A stretch of 64,000 nucleotides of DNA from Bacteroidetes bacterium GWB2_32_14 (GTDB lineage: Bacteria > Bacteroidota > Bacteroidia > Bacteroidales > UBA12077), in the NCBI GenBank assembly GCA_001768235.1, contig MENK01000035.1:188183-252182 (forward strand), written 5' to 3'. Below are positions 8,501-16,381 of this stretch, in pieces (the first letter of the stretch is position 1; every line of letters begins with the position of its first letter). The notes beneath the pieces were generated by a model. The model was not told the origin of the DNA, did no database searches, and was given only the letters and a program-made list of their open reading frames with translations. A program made the translations under genes and the position numbers.

Positions 8501-10635
8501 CGGTATATATTGCCGTTCGTGATGCCAATTTATGTATTGTATTTAGCGATACAGTTGAAATAACCGAACCCAGTCCAATATCCATTGATTTAATTGAAGC
8601 ATTCCCCGTGTCTTGTATTGGCGGCGGTTTTGATGGAGAAATAGTTGTTACTGCAAGTGGTGGTAAAGGAACATTGAGATATTCGCTCGATAATATTACA
8701 TTTCAGCCTTCAAACACTTTTATCGGATTAATAACCGGTACATATTCAATATATGTTGCCGATGATTGCGATACAGTTTCTGCAATAGATGCCGCTATAA
8801 TTACAGGCCCCATACCTATTGTTATTGACGTGGTTGTAATTACCGATGTGAACACCTGCTATGGTGATAATACCGGAACAATTACAGTTACTGCAAGCGG
8901 AGGAACCGGTAATTACGAATATTCAGTCGATAATGGCGTAAATTACCAGCCAGGGAATTTATTTACAGGGTTGTATGCCGGGCCATATTTTATTTCTGTA
9001 AGAGACGATGATGGTTGTACTAGTGCCGACAGTACCGTAAATATTAATCAACCCGACGAATTGCTTATAACTTCATATATTGTAACACATAGTTCTGAAT
9101 GTAATATCCCGGCAAATGTTGGAGAAATAGAAATTGTAACTGTAACCGGCGGAACACCGGGTTATCAATATGCTGTAACAGGGTATCCTTTACAAGCTTC
9201 GTCGGTATTTTCAGGATTAAGTGAAGGTAATTACACGATTACAGTTCAGGATGCAAATGGTTGCGAGGTTACTATTGATACATCGGTTGTTCTTAAACCG
9301 GCAATGTCTGTTGTTTTAGAAAAAGTGGATATCAGTTGCAACGGGTTAACCGATGGCAGCATATCTGTTGATATTAGCAATGGAACGCCTGCTTATACTT
9401 ATTTATGGAGCAATGGAGAAACTACTCCATCCATAAGTAATTTACCTGCTGGAACATATTCTGTTACGGTTACAGATAGTAATTTCCCTAACTCGTGCGT
9501 TGCAAATGAATCTGTAGAAATTATACAGCCGGATGCAATGCAAATAGCAATTAATTTAAAAGACAAATTTTGTATAAACAGCGACCCTAAAAACCCGGTA
9601 CTTGCAAATGGAGCGATAAATGTTGATCCAACCGGCGGTACACCCGCTTATACATATAGCTGGACCGGGCCTGGAGGTTATTCATCAACATCAGATTACA
9701 TTACAAACTTAGAACCCGGAACCTATTCGCTTACCATTACAGATAGCAGGGGTTGTATTCAAACGGTTGATACTATTATTGCCGAAGACGAAAGTTTTGA
9801 TATTGTAATTACTGTTAGCAGCGATACTAACACGATTTGTTCTTATGCTGATGGAGTTAATTTCGAAGTTAATTTTACAGCCGCAGACACGTTAATCTGG
9901 CAATATACTCCAACACAAGGAGTAGTACCTCCAAACGATACAATAGAGGTTTCTGTTAGCCCGTATTCGTTTACAGATTACCCGTTAATTTCAACAGAAT
10001 ATTTAGTTAAAGCATTGAACGAATATTGCGAGGATTATTATCCGGGTTCTTCAGCAGATCCAAAAGTATTTATTACTGTAAATCAGGGATTGGGACTTTA
10101 TATTACAGATAACAATGATGTTGAAATTGATACTGTAAAAATTAAGTTCGAAGGTACAGAAGAACTATACGGCAGGGTTTTAAATACAACTGTTTCTGCA
10201 ACATACAACTGGAATCCCACGATAGGAGTTGAAAACCCAATTTCACAGATTACTAAAATCACTCCTTCTGAATCGATGTGGTATTATTTAATTGGCGAGA
10301 GCAGCGATGGTTGTGTCGAAGCAGATTCGGTATATTTTAATTTTATCCCCGATGTTACACCATCCGATGGTTTTTCTCCTAATGGTGATGGTATTAATGA
10401 TTTCTGGTATATTCAGGAAATCGATAATTTCCCGAACAACGTGGTACAGGTGTTTAACCGTTGGGGTACCAAAGTGTTTTATCAGAAGGGATATTCCAAC
10501 TTAGACGAAAATAAGAGATGGGATGGAACAATTGAAAATGGAAAAGAATTACCTACAGGAACCTATTATTATATAATTAACCTGAACGAATCACAAGGAA
10601 CACCACAAACGGGTCCTGTAACAATTGTACGTTAA
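2563..10635 (+). CDS. Giant T9SS type B-sorted surface protein with SprB, Ig-like, PKD-like and P-domain modules
   Basis: This 2690-residue protein starts with a signal peptide (ATG at 2563 or 2575). The mature N-terminus reads 'YWVSGSGSWNDTNHWS', common to Bacteroidota gliding surface proteins. Modules in order: SprB-type repeats (about 270-530, for example 'VTCNGAENGIIKADVTSGG'); a PKD-like unit (about 535-620); nine Ig-like CHU_C-associated units of about 87 residues ('NNNFCPG...YYVRFEGDC', about 620-1408); a second PKD-like unit (1409-1495); a proprotein-convertase P-domain-like segment (about 1587-1727); about seven more SprB repeats (1767-2400); and a C-terminal gliding-associated/type B sorting domain ('DGFSPNGDGINDFWYIQEI' to 'TYYYIINL', about 2595-2690). 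It is predicted to be exported by T9SS and to act as an adhesin. The PorP/SprF gene starts one base after its stop. Confidence 0.93.
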   Translation: MFTNMRKSIIKMLSVILFVIIATTGFSADKYWVSGSGSWNDTNHWSETSGGNPGASIPTQFDNVIFDNNSFSQNGQQVIIKDIAVCNDFRWEVENVKAELKSKSYLFKSITKSEIQVYGSLFINENINNEFFGDIVLKGENENEIVIENKINSDIIISAKDGKYYLEEPLNTNGNISLIQGSFITQNHRIECESFIGSGIENRELILGESKIYTKSWNIEVSENIVLNSGESVIYFKEDFSKKTFKTGGLEYNKFSTADAKSAFTYTVTITDVTCNGAENGIIKADVTSGGTQPFTYSLYDSDLILLQSSGAINSTTFTFKPTAAPGVSGGSYLVRIRDAEGTINGGFYFVFEPEVLSAGSISVQTPLSCYDGSDAALEAFPTGGTEPYTYEWFIRSGAVYVPIGQTTKIATGLAQGIYRVFVDDANFCGPEYVQFAFTKPPRNDNEIPPLLVIDDISSTSTCFGLSNGTITITAHGGSAPLTYAIVRTSDSDSSTNAIGTFTGLQADTYKIYVIDDNGCTKQGANETIIEVPNPTASITPDPATTCPSVGLILNGNPLGGSGTYTTHAWSDVGSTSLNFTNIQSPTFTNATSGSYALTYTVTDNNGCIGSDNINVTVKVSSVAPTGATVDNNNFCPGAFANITLSYVGGTLGTGAVARWYSDATFTTLVGTGQNLVIAAPLVTTTYYVRFEGDCNNTTAASVTVTVKTQSTDPTSITTSNNNFCPGGSGTLTVTGGSLGTGASWRWYSGSCGGTFIGTGASISVSPATTTTYYVRAEGDCNTTACASIIITVKTQSTAPTGITVVGNNYCPGGSSTLTVTGGSLGTGASWRWYSGSCGGTSVGSGASISVSPVVTTTYYVRAEGDCNVTTCASTIITVKTASVAPTSATVDNNNFCPLAFANITLTYSGGSLGTGAVARWYSDATFTTLVGTGQNLVIAAPAVTTTYYVRFEGDCNNTTAASVTVTVKTQSTDPTSITTSNNNFCPGGSSTLTVTGGSLGTGASWRWYSGSCGGTAVGTGSSISVSPIITTTYYVRAEGDCNTTACANTTVTVKVSSVAPTGATVDNNNFCPGAFANITLSYSGGSLGTGAVARWYSDATFTTLVGTGQNLVIAAPAVTTTYYVRFEGDCNNTTAASVTVTVKTQSTDPTSITTSNNNFCPGGSSTLTVTGGSLGTGASWRWYSGSCGGTAVGTGSSISVSPIITTTYYVRAEGDCNTTACANTTVTVKVSSVAPTGATVDNNNFCPGAFANITLSYVGGTLGTGAVARWYSDATFTTLVGTGQNLVIAAPLVTTTYYVRFEGDCNNTTAASVTVTVKTESIAPTSASVDHTNFCVGAYANIILSYTLGTLGTNATAEWYSDAAFTIPIGTGQNLSIPAPLVTTTYYVRFEGDCNNTAAASVTVTVYPNPTATITPDPAITCTFVDLNLDGNPAGGSGTYTTHSWTGADLSPLDDPSIQNPVFNSNTAGTYSFTYTVTDDNGCTGTDNIDVEVNNSATAYAGMDVTLCYDTPYQILDADSADCSGISWSSDGGDGSFDDVNLINPTYTPGVNDLLNGFVDLVLTAHGIAPCSAVTDTVRINYLPILRAAIGKPSPFKIDSVITGTPTHIEVYVKLSSHDYVANLGVYLVSPLDSVVELKPNCELLPTLWQSDATYRFYNDPLDTSATALGVIDECDAFSGTYEFSGDWKKLHGQDPSNGAWRIRVVDYENWGIPGLLEEATIKFSDENKNAVFESILYADSSINKPIKRYSAINGPGITEQTLTITGLTTSCFDLCDATAVVTANGGQPPYLTYEWSDDINFTNIIALTDTVETLCPGVYYARVTDSNGCTAIDSVTVGSPPEIHITNSTVVHNVCYGDSVGEVTLEFSGGTGTLTYTYNTYTGAPKNSGETFNELKAGSYLFTITDVSGCTKDTLITITEGIQISVSYNITPVTCNGGSDGEIQIIASGGLAPYNYSITKIPEWSNTTGVFTGLTGDSVYIAVRDANLCIVFSDTVEITEPSPISIDLIEAFPVSCIGGGFDGEIVVTASGGKGTLRYSLDNITFQPSNTFIGLITGTYSIYVADDCDTVSAIDAAIITGPIPIVIDVVVITDVNTCYGDNTGTITVTASGGTGNYEYSVDNGVNYQPGNLFTGLYAGPYFISVRDDDGCTSADSTVNINQPDELLITSYIVTHSSECNIPANVGEIEIVTVTGGTPGYQYAVTGYPLQASSVFSGLSEGNYTITVQDANGCEVTIDTSVVLKPAMSVVLEKVDISCNGLTDGSISVDISNGTPAYTYLWSNGETTPSISNLPAGTYSVTVTDSNFPNSCVANESVEIIQPDAMQIAINLKDKFCINSDPKNPVLANGAINVDPTGGTPAYTYSWTGPGGYSSTSDYITNLEPGTYSLTITDSRGCIQTVDTIIAEDESFDIVITVSSDTNTICSYADGVNFEVNFTAADTLIWQYTPTQGVVPPNDTIEVSVSPYSFTDYPLISTEYLVKALNEYCEDYYPGSSADPKVFITVNQGLGLYITDNNDVEIDTVKIKFEGTEELYGRVLNTTVSATYNWNPTIGVENPISQITKITPSESMWYYLIGESSDGCVEADSVYFNFIPDVTPSDGFSPNGDGINDFWYIQEIDNFPNNVVQVFNRWGTKVFYQKGYSNLDENKRWDGTIENGKELPTGTYYYIINLNESQGTPQTGPVTIVR
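4408..4685 (+). repeat. 278-bp coding repeat, copy 1 (identical to 6241-6518)
   Basis: Reading both stretches base by base shows no difference over 278 bases, including synonymous positions. The offset is 1833 bases, which keeps frame. Each copy encodes one Ig-like unit of the type 'NNNFCPGAFANITLSYVGG'. Identity breaks at 4686 (g against a). Confidence 0.9.
5284..6333 (+). repeat. Two perfect tandem copies of a 525-bp (175-codon) unit inside the giant gene
   Basis: Copy 1 is 5284-5808 and copy 2 is 5809-6333; identity runs on to 6336. No mismatch was found by eye, even at third codon positions. One unit encodes two Ig-like domains, an 'ARWYSDATFTTLVGTGQ' type followed by a 'SWRWYSGSCGGTAVGTG' type. 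Because the unit is a multiple of three, gain or loss of a copy keeps the reading frame. It is either a very recent duplication or a homogenised one. Confidence 0.92.
6241..6518 (+). repeat. 278-bp coding repeat, copy 2 (identical to 4408-4685)
   Basis: This is the second exact copy of the Ig-like unit at 4408-4685. Its first 96 bases overlap the end of the downstream 525-bp tandem copy. A unit shared by two different repeat families in one array suggests gene conversion or unequal crossing-over within the array. Confidence 0.9.
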
Positions 10636-10636
10636 T

Positions 10637-11545
10637 ATGAAAAAGATCAAAATACTCATATTCTTTGTATTCTGTTTGGTAATTAGCTACACGGCAAGAG
10701 CCCAACAGGTTCCTTTTTATACTCAGTGGATGTTCAACGAGTATATAATAAACCCGGGAGTTGCCGGAACGCTTAATGCTTTTCAGATTCGGGCAAATAC
10801 CCGTGTACAATGGATCGGAATAGACGGTGCTCCGCGTACAATGGGCGTTTCTGCTTACGGGCCACTTAAAAAACAGCCCATGGGATACGGGGGATACATT
10901 TATAATGATATTACCGGCCCCGATAGCCGTTTGTCGCTCGGAGGTACCTACGCGTATAATTATCCAATTTCAGATGCAATGAGAATTTCTGCAGGCTTAT
11001 CTGTTGGCCTGATTCAGTATAAGCTGGATAATACCCAGATTGATATTGGAGATCAGGCTGGCAACGATCCTGCTTTCACGGGAAGTGTTGAATCATCCTA
11101 TGTACCCGATGCTTCCTTTGGTATTTATGTATATTCCACTCTTTATTATGCCGGTATTTCTGCTCACCAGTTAATAGGGAGTAAATTAAATAACCTGTAT
11201 GAAGAAGAAATAGGGATTAATCGTTTAAAACAACATTTTTACCTGGCGGGAGGATATAACATTATATTAAACCGGGATTATGCAATACAACCATCACTTT
11301 TATTGAAATACATGTCTCCCGGACAAATCCAGGGAGAACTTAATGCCAAAGCAACATACAAACGAGTAGCATGGTTTGGCCTTTCTTACCGTACCGGCGA
11401 TGCACTTTGTGTTTTGGGAGGTTATAATTATGAAAATAAAATGTATATCGGCATATCTTACGATATAACAACTTCCGAATTAAGAAAATACTCGTCGGGT
11501 ACAATTGAAATAATGCTCGGGTATCGGTTTAATAATCTCAAATAA
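10637..11545 (+). CDS. PorP/SprF family type IX secretion membrane protein
   Basis: This 302-residue protein begins with a signal peptide ('MKKIKILIFFVFCLVISYTA') ending near 'ARAQ'. The mature start 'QQVPFYTQWMFNEYIINPG' is the signature of the PorP/SprF family, followed by a barrel with 'ANTRVQWIGIDGAPRTMGVS'. SprF proteins act in the outer membrane and are needed for surface delivery of the SprB-type protein encoded just upstream. The ATG at 10637 is chosen over an upstream in-frame ATG at 10625, because it gives a clean signal peptide and lies one base after the previous stop. The two genes are clearly coupled, and a terminator follows at 11562. Confidence 0.92.
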   Translation: MKKIKILIFFVFCLVISYTARAQQVPFYTQWMFNEYIINPGVAGTLNAFQIRANTRVQWIGIDGAPRTMGVSAYGPLKKQPMGYGGYIYNDITGPDSRLSLGGTYAYNYPISDAMRISAGLSVGLIQYKLDNTQIDIGDQAGNDPAFTGSVESSYVPDASFGIYVYSTLYYAGISAHQLIGSKLNNLYEEEIGINRLKQHFYLAGGYNIILNRDYAIQPSLLLKYMSPGQIQGELNAKATYKRVAWFGLSYRTGDALCVLGGYNYENKMYIGISYDITTSELRKYSSGTIEIMLGYRFNNLK

Positions 11546-11561
11546 AAGAATATAAACATAT

Positions 11562-11588
11562 AAACCGGCAAATTCGCCGGTTTTTTGT
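11562..11588 (+). terminator. Rho-independent terminator after the porP/sprF-like gene
   Basis: An 8-bp perfect stem 'aaaccggc' / 'gccggttt' with a 6-base loop is followed by a run of T. It closes the giant-adhesin/PorP unit. Confidence 0.85.
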
Positions 11589-11642
11589 TTCCTTAAAAAG
11601 AATTATTTTTGAAAGGTTTTTTAATTAACAGAATATTTACAA

Positions 11643-12005
11643 ATGAAATACTTCCTTTCTTTTATAGCCGTTCTATTATTCGCTTGTTCAGAAACAAGTA
11701 CGCCAGATTATGTAATCCCGAAAGAAAAAATCATAGATATAATCGTCGATATTCATTTAACCGACGGGATGTTTACTTTACAACCCGTGCGCAAAGAATT
11801 TGTAAGTAAAGACAGCATAAATTATTATAATCTTATTCTCGAAAATTATGGTTATACCCGTAAAGATTTTGATACATCTGTGTTTTATTACAGCGAAAAT
11901 ATTAACGAATACAATAAGATTTATATTGAAGTATTGAATCGATTAAATGAACTTGAAACAGAAATAAAACAACAACAGGCACCTAAGGATTCAACAACAA
12001 ATTAA
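11643..12005 (+). CDS. DUF4296 domain lipoprotein
   Basis: This 120-residue protein has a lipoprotein signal peptide ('FIAVLLFACSET', Cys15). The conserved DUF4296 opening follows: 'VIPKEKIIDIIVDIHLTDG' at about residues 22-40. The rest is helical and ends in a charged, Gln-rich tail. DUF4296 proteins are small envelope lipoproteins found almost only in Bacteroidota and have no assigned function. The next gene starts one base after the stop, so it is probably co-transcribed with the amidohydrolase. Confidence 0.85.
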   Translation: MKYFLSFIAVLLFACSETSTPDYVIPKEKIIDIIVDIHLTDGMFTLQPVRKEFVSKDSINYYNLILENYGYTRKDFDTSVFYYSENINEYNKIYIEVLNRLNELETEIKQQQAPKDSTTN

Positions 12006-12006
12006 T

Positions 12007-13191
12007 ATGCGCCGGATAGCAGCAAATTATATTTTCCCGGTAACCCGGCCTCCTTTAAAGAATGGTATTGTAGAGCTCGATAACAATGGTGTTGTTCTTA
12101 ACCTGATTGATACAAAAGGAGATTTTACCGAATCAAGGAACCTTGAATTTTACAATGGCGTTCTGGTTCCTGGTTTTGTTAATACGCATTGTCATCTTGA
12201 ACTTTCTGAGCTAAAAAATACATTTAACAGAAGCCTTACTCTCCCCGGATTTATTACTGAAATTGTTAAATACAAGAAAAAAAACGTGACAGAAATTTCC
12301 CGGGAATCAGCTTTTTTAGAAGATGATTTGATGAAAAGGAATGGAATAGTTGCCGTGGGTGATATTGCAAATACTTCATTAACAATTGATGTTAAACAAA
12401 AGAGCAAACTCTTTTACCACACGTTTGTTGAAGTAATGGGACTTAATAAAAATCCGGAGTATAATTTCAGCAAAGGCATAGATGTTTACAATCAATTTCT
12501 GTCAGCCGGATTAAAATCTTCTGTTGTACCTCATGCACCATATTCTGTTTCACCCGAATTATTTAACCGGGTAAAAACTTTTGCAGTTCAGAACAATTCA
12601 ATACAATCAATTCATAACCAGGAGTCTGAATCAGAAAATCAGTTTTTTGAATCAAAAACAGGGAAACTTGTAGATGCCTTTATGTCAATGGGGATCGATC
12701 TTTCGGGATGGAACGCAACAGGAAAACACTCTCTGGAATCAATAAATGAATTTTTACCCCGGGAAAATAATTTTCTTTTTGTTCACAACCTGTACAGCAC
12801 TAAAAACGAATTACAAGACATTATCGAAACATTTAAAAATCCCTTTTTTGTTCTTTGCCCCAATTCAAATTTTTTTATCGGGGAAAAATACCCCGACTTT
12901 GAGCTATTTCTTAAATTTAAAGACAAAGTTGCCCTGGGTACCGATAGCCTTGCATCGAACACGAGCCTTTCAATACTTGACGAAATGAAAACCATAACAA
13001 GGATAAATCCGGCAATTTCATTCGATACTATTTTACAATGGGCAACATTAAACGGGGCAAAAGCATTAAATTGCGAAAAGGAATTCGGATCTTTTGAAAC
13101 AGGTAAACAACCGGGAATAAACCTGATTTCTGATTTCGATTTTACAAAAATGCAAATTACCGAAAAGAGCAGAATAAAAGTTCTTGTTTAA
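12007..13191 (+). CDS. Amidohydrolase family protein (cytosine/aminofutalosine deaminase-like)
   Basis: This 394-residue protein belongs to the metal-dependent amidohydrolases of the TrzN/SsnA/MtaD type. Visible landmarks are 'PGFVNTHCHLELSEL' (HxH metal ligands, about residues 61-63), 'VVPHAPYSVSPELF' (His near 179), 'SIHNQESESENQFF' and 'LGTDSLASNTSLSILDEM' (catalytic Asp near 317). The ligand set is complete, so it is likely an active hydrolase or deaminase. The substrate cannot be decided from motifs; aminofutalosine deaminase would need the rest of the futalosine menaquinone pathway, which is not seen here. It follows the DUF4296 gene with a one-base gap. Confidence 0.8.
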   Translation: MRRIAANYIFPVTRPPLKNGIVELDNNGVVLNLIDTKGDFTESRNLEFYNGVLVPGFVNTHCHLELSELKNTFNRSLTLPGFITEIVKYKKKNVTEISRESAFLEDDLMKRNGIVAVGDIANTSLTIDVKQKSKLFYHTFVEVMGLNKNPEYNFSKGIDVYNQFLSAGLKSSVVPHAPYSVSPELFNRVKTFAVQNNSIQSIHNQESESENQFFESKTGKLVDAFMSMGIDLSGWNATGKHSLESINEFLPRENNFLFVHNLYSTKNELQDIIETFKNPFFVLCPNSNFFIGEKYPDFELFLKFKDKVALGTDSLASNTSLSILDEMKTITRINPAISFDTILQWATLNGAKALNCEKEFGSFETGKQPGINLISDFDFTKMQITEKSRIKVLV

Positions 13192-13202
13192 TACAAATCT
13201 AC

Positions 13203-14300
13203 TTGGAAAGCAATATTCGCATATTAGTTTGTCCCCTGAATTGGGGTTTGGGACATGCATCACGTGTTGTACCTGTTATCCAGGAGTTAATAAAAAAGGA
13301 ATACTCTGTAATTATTGCTGCCGACGGAAATGCTCTTGAATTCCTGAAAAATGAATTTCCCCGGCTAAAAACCATCCGGTTTAAATCATACAATATCAAT
13401 TATTCAAAAAAAAACTCGCAGGTTTTTAAAATGGCTCTTCTTATACCACAACTTGTTAATTGGACTGTTCGGGAACATTTTTTACTTAAAAAGATTGTAA
13501 GAGACGAAAAAATTGATGTTGTAATTTCTGATAACCGGTATGGATTATGGAATAAGAAAACTTACACTGTCTTTATTACTCATCAGCTTAATATTTTATT
13601 TCCCTGGATATTATCTGTTTTTGAACCAGTAACCAGGCAAATAGTTAAGCTGATTGTAAAAAAATACGATGAATGCTGGGTTCCGGATTATGAAGAATCG
13701 TTTAATTTATCTGGGAAATTGTCCCATTTAAGTAAAAAATATTCAAACCGGTATTTTATTGGGCCACTCTCTCGCTTTGCTTTTTATGCAAATAATGATG
13801 GGATTAAAAAATATGATGTTTTATTTATTTTATCGGGCCCTGAGCCCCAAAGAACAATACTGGAAAATATTTTTATTCAATCGGTACATGGCAAAGAATT
13901 GAAAGTGGCCCTGGTACGTGGTGTAAATTTAAAATTTCAGGATATCCGGGAAAACAGGGTATCTTTCTTCGGAATGTTAAATACACCCGGTTTATATGAA
14001 TTAATTCAACGCTCAGAACTTGTAATTTGCCGCTCAGGGTATAGCTCGGTGATGGATTTAGTGAGCCTTAACAAGAAAGCTGTTTTAATTCCCACGCCGG
14101 GCCAGACAGAACAGGAATATCTCGCGAAATATTTATCCGATTCGGGATTGTTTTTTTATATGAAACAAAATGAGTTTTCAGTTGAAAAGGCCATAGATAA
14201 TGCCTTTCCTGCACCATTGATTGTTAACGGATCATCAAAAACGGATTTAATTCAAAGAATAGATTTTTTAGAGAAAATTTTAAAAAAGAAGAATTGTTAA
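13203..14300 (+). CDS. MurG-like glycosyltransferase (GT-B fold)
   Basis: This 365-residue protein starts at a TTG (13203). The N-terminus 'IRILVCPLNWGLGHASRVVP' carries the Gly-rich loop of GT28-type enzymes. The C-terminal domain has 'VLFILSGPEPQRTILE', then 'LVICRSGYSSVMDLVSLNKK', then 'PTPGQTEQEYLAKYL', the nucleotide-sugar-binding pattern seen in MurG and related transferases. It is too divergent and in the wrong context to be MurG itself. The acceptor is unknown; glycolipid or surface glycan is plausible. Its last 21 bases overlap the convergent gene at 14280. Confidence 0.8.
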   Translation: MESNIRILVCPLNWGLGHASRVVPVIQELIKKEYSVIIAADGNALEFLKNEFPRLKTIRFKSYNINYSKKNSQVFKMALLIPQLVNWTVREHFLLKKIVRDEKIDVVISDNRYGLWNKKTYTVFITHQLNILFPWILSVFEPVTRQIVKLIVKKYDECWVPDYEESFNLSGKLSHLSKKYSNRYFIGPLSRFAFYANNDGIKKYDVLFILSGPEPQRTILENIFIQSVHGKELKVALVRGVNLKFQDIRENRVSFFGMLNTPGLYELIQRSELVICRSGYSSVMDLVSLNKKAVLIPTPGQTEQEYLAKYLSDSGLFFYMKQNEFSVEKAIDNAFPAPLIVNGSSKTDLIQRIDFLEKILKKKNC

Positions 14301-14888
14301 GACAGTAGTTAACAATCCGGTGAACCAGCCTATATAAATTTGTTTCTGGGTGTGTATTTGAAGTGCTAATCGCGAATATGCTATAGCTCCGGAAATAAGA
14401 ATTGCACCAATAATATAATACTGGAGATTTGTTTGTAATTCGAACGATAATGCAATTAATGCTCCTGTAAATCCGCCAATACCAACCATGTGAGCACTAA
14501 TTTTCCATTTAATGGAAAGGATAAATAAAATAATAATTGCTATTGCTCCCGCGAGAATAAACCGGTTGATTATTTCAGGAACGCCAAGCCGGGCAAGTAA
14601 ATAATAAGAAAAAAAATACAATATGGAAGAGACTGCCAAAGGAATCAGCCTTTCTCTGTTTGATTCCATTTGAATACTTTTAATGATGTTTTGAAAAAGA
14701 TAAAACGGAACAAAAGTTAGAGGAAGAACAAACGTGCTGACAAAAACTACGAGAAGAATAATTTTTTTTGCATTAAATGGCAGGAAATCAAGATAACTGC
14801 CAGAGTTAAAAAATACAATCATCCCCAACGAAGGTAAAATAAGCGGATGAAATACCGTGGAGATGATTTTTGAAAAAAGTTTATTCAT
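14280..14888 (-). CDS. PAP2-like integral membrane protein
   Basis: This 202-residue, very hydrophobic protein has about six predicted membrane segments. 'KWKISAHMVGIGGFTGAL' (about residues 127-144) and 'SRLALQIHTQKQIYIGW' (about 171-187) sit where the PAP2 phosphatase family has its SGH and SR-x-H motifs, so the active-site His residues seem kept. PAP2 enzymes remove phosphate from lipid pyrophosphates such as undecaprenyl-PP. The motif match is imperfect, so activity is inferred. It is the gene just downstream of rpoN on the minus strand, with a 2-base gap, and may be read from the same transcript. Confidence 0.6.
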   Translation of the reverse strand: MNKLFSKIISTVFHPLILPSLGMIVFFNSGSYLDFLPFNAKKIILLVVFVSTFVLPLTFVPFYLFQNIIKSIQMESNRERLIPLAVSSILYFFSYYLLARLGVPEIINRFILAGAIAIIILFILSIKWKISAHMVGIGGFTGALIALSFELQTNLQYYIIGAILISGAIAYSRLALQIHTQKQIYIGWFTGLLTTVLTILLF

Positions 14889-14890
14889 AA

Positions 14891-16354
14891 TTACAATTCT
14901 TTTCTTAGTCGTGCAACAGGAATACCCAGCTGTTCCCTGTATTTTGCAACAGTACGGCGAGCAATTAAATATCCTTTTTCTTTTAAAATGCTTGTAAGCT
15001 TATCGTCTGTAAGAGGTTTCTTTTTTGCCTCGTTATCTATACATTCCTTTAATATGGATTTTATTTCGCGGGTAGAAACTTCTTCGCCCGACTCAGTCTG
15101 CAATCCTTCAGAAAAGAAATATTTTAAAGGGAAAATACCAAAGTTTGTTTGTACATATTTGCTGTTAGCAACACGTGATATGGTTGAAATATCGAGCCCT
15201 GTTTTTTCGGCAATGTCTTTTAAAATCATTGGGCGGAGAAAAGTCTCATCTCCCTCAATAAAATATTTGTGCTGGTATTCAACAATAGCATTCATGGTTA
15301 AAAACAAGGTGTTCTGACGTTGTTTAATAGCATCGATAAACCATTTTGCCGAATCGAGTTTTTGCTTAACAAAAGTAATGGCTTCTTTTTCACTTTTGGT
15401 ACGCTCATTTCTGCTGCTTCTGGTATATGTTTCAATAATATCGTTGTAAGCATTGCTTAATCTAAGCTCCGGTACGTTTTTAGAATTAAGGGATAACAAC
15501 AATTCGCCGTCTTTGGTTTCAAGAATAAAATCAGGGACTAAAGTTTGAATTACTCTCGATTGTGAATCTGAATAGGTGCTTCCGGGTTTTGGATTCAACT
15601 TTAAGATTTCATTTACCGCATCTTTTAACTGGTTTTCAGAAATATCTAAACGGGTTAAAATTTTATCGTAGTGTTTTTTTGTAAACTCGATAAAGTAATA
15701 TTTCAGGATTTTTCGTGCCAGTTGAATTTCAGGTAATTCCTGGTTTTTTGAATTAATCTGAAGGATTAAACATTCCTGCAGGTTTCTGGCTCCTACACCA
15801 ACAGGTTCAAGGTCCTGAATAATACGAAGAATATTGAGTAATTCATCTTCGTTGGTTTCAATGTTTTGTGAAAAGGCCAGATCATTTGCTATTGCTTCCA
15901 GTTTTCGACGTACATATCCATCGTCGTCAATATTACCGATAAGATACCATGCCAATACCTGTTCTTTTTCAGTTAAATTCCGTAATCCGATTTGATTTTG
16001 AAGATGCTCGTGGAAAGATGCCCCTGTTGTAAAAGGGATTTCTTCTTTTTTGTCGTCTTTGGAATAATTGTTTGCAACAAGTTTATACGAAGGAATATCT
16101 TCGTCGTTGATATAATCCTCGAGCGAAAACTCATCTGAGTTTTCATTCAGATTTTCATCCGTTATTTCATCTTCATTGTTATCGTTAATCTCGTCAACTT
16201 CGTTCTGGCCTTCTTCAAGCAAAGGGTTTTCTTCCAGCTCCTGTTTAATTCGTTGTTCAAGCTGCATGGTTGGAATTTCCAACAGCTTAATGAGCTGAAT
16301 TTGTTGTGGAGAGAGCTTTTGTAATAATTTTTGCTGTAAGCTTTGCTTTAACAT
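14891..16354 (-). CDS. rpoN: RNA polymerase sigma-54 factor RpoN
   Basis: This 487-residue protein has the full sigma-54 layout. The Gln/Leu-rich activator-interaction region I is at the N-terminus ('LSPQQIQLIKLLEIPTMQLE'). An acidic region II spans about 50-95. The core-binding domain holds 'IGNIDDDGYV' and 'DLEPVGVGARNLQECL'. A helix-turn-helix is at 'DIAEKTGLDISTISRVANSK', and the C-terminal RpoN box is 'ARRTVAKYREQLGIP'. It directs core polymerase to -24/-12 promoters with enhancer-binding ATPases. It lies downstream of asnS on the same strand, with a 27-base gap. Confidence 0.97.
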   Translation of the reverse strand: MLKQSLQQKLLQKLSPQQIQLIKLLEIPTMQLEQRIKQELEENPLLEEGQNEVDEINDNNEDEITDENLNENSDEFSLEDYINDEDIPSYKLVANNYSKDDKKEEIPFTTGASFHEHLQNQIGLRNLTEKEQVLAWYLIGNIDDDGYVRRKLEAIANDLAFSQNIETNEDELLNILRIIQDLEPVGVGARNLQECLILQINSKNQELPEIQLARKILKYYFIEFTKKHYDKILTRLDISENQLKDAVNEILKLNPKPGSTYSDSQSRVIQTLVPDFILETKDGELLLSLNSKNVPELRLSNAYNDIIETYTRSSRNERTKSEKEAITFVKQKLDSAKWFIDAIKQRQNTLFLTMNAIVEYQHKYFIEGDETFLRPMILKDIAEKTGLDISTISRVANSKYVQTNFGIFPLKYFFSEGLQTESGEEVSTREIKSILKECIDNEAKKKPLTDDKLTSILKEKGYLIARRTVAKYREQLGIPVARLRKEL

Positions 16355-16381
16355 TGAATAATTTAATATGCTTAAATGTAA

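Noticed and set aside
12007-13191. Assigning the amidohydrolase to menaquinone synthesis (aminofutalosine deaminase)
   Set aside because: No other futalosine-pathway gene is in the window, and the family has many substrates.
13203-14300. Calling the MurG-like enzyme murG
   Set aside because: It lacks the cell-wall cluster context, and its motifs differ from the true MurG acceptor site.
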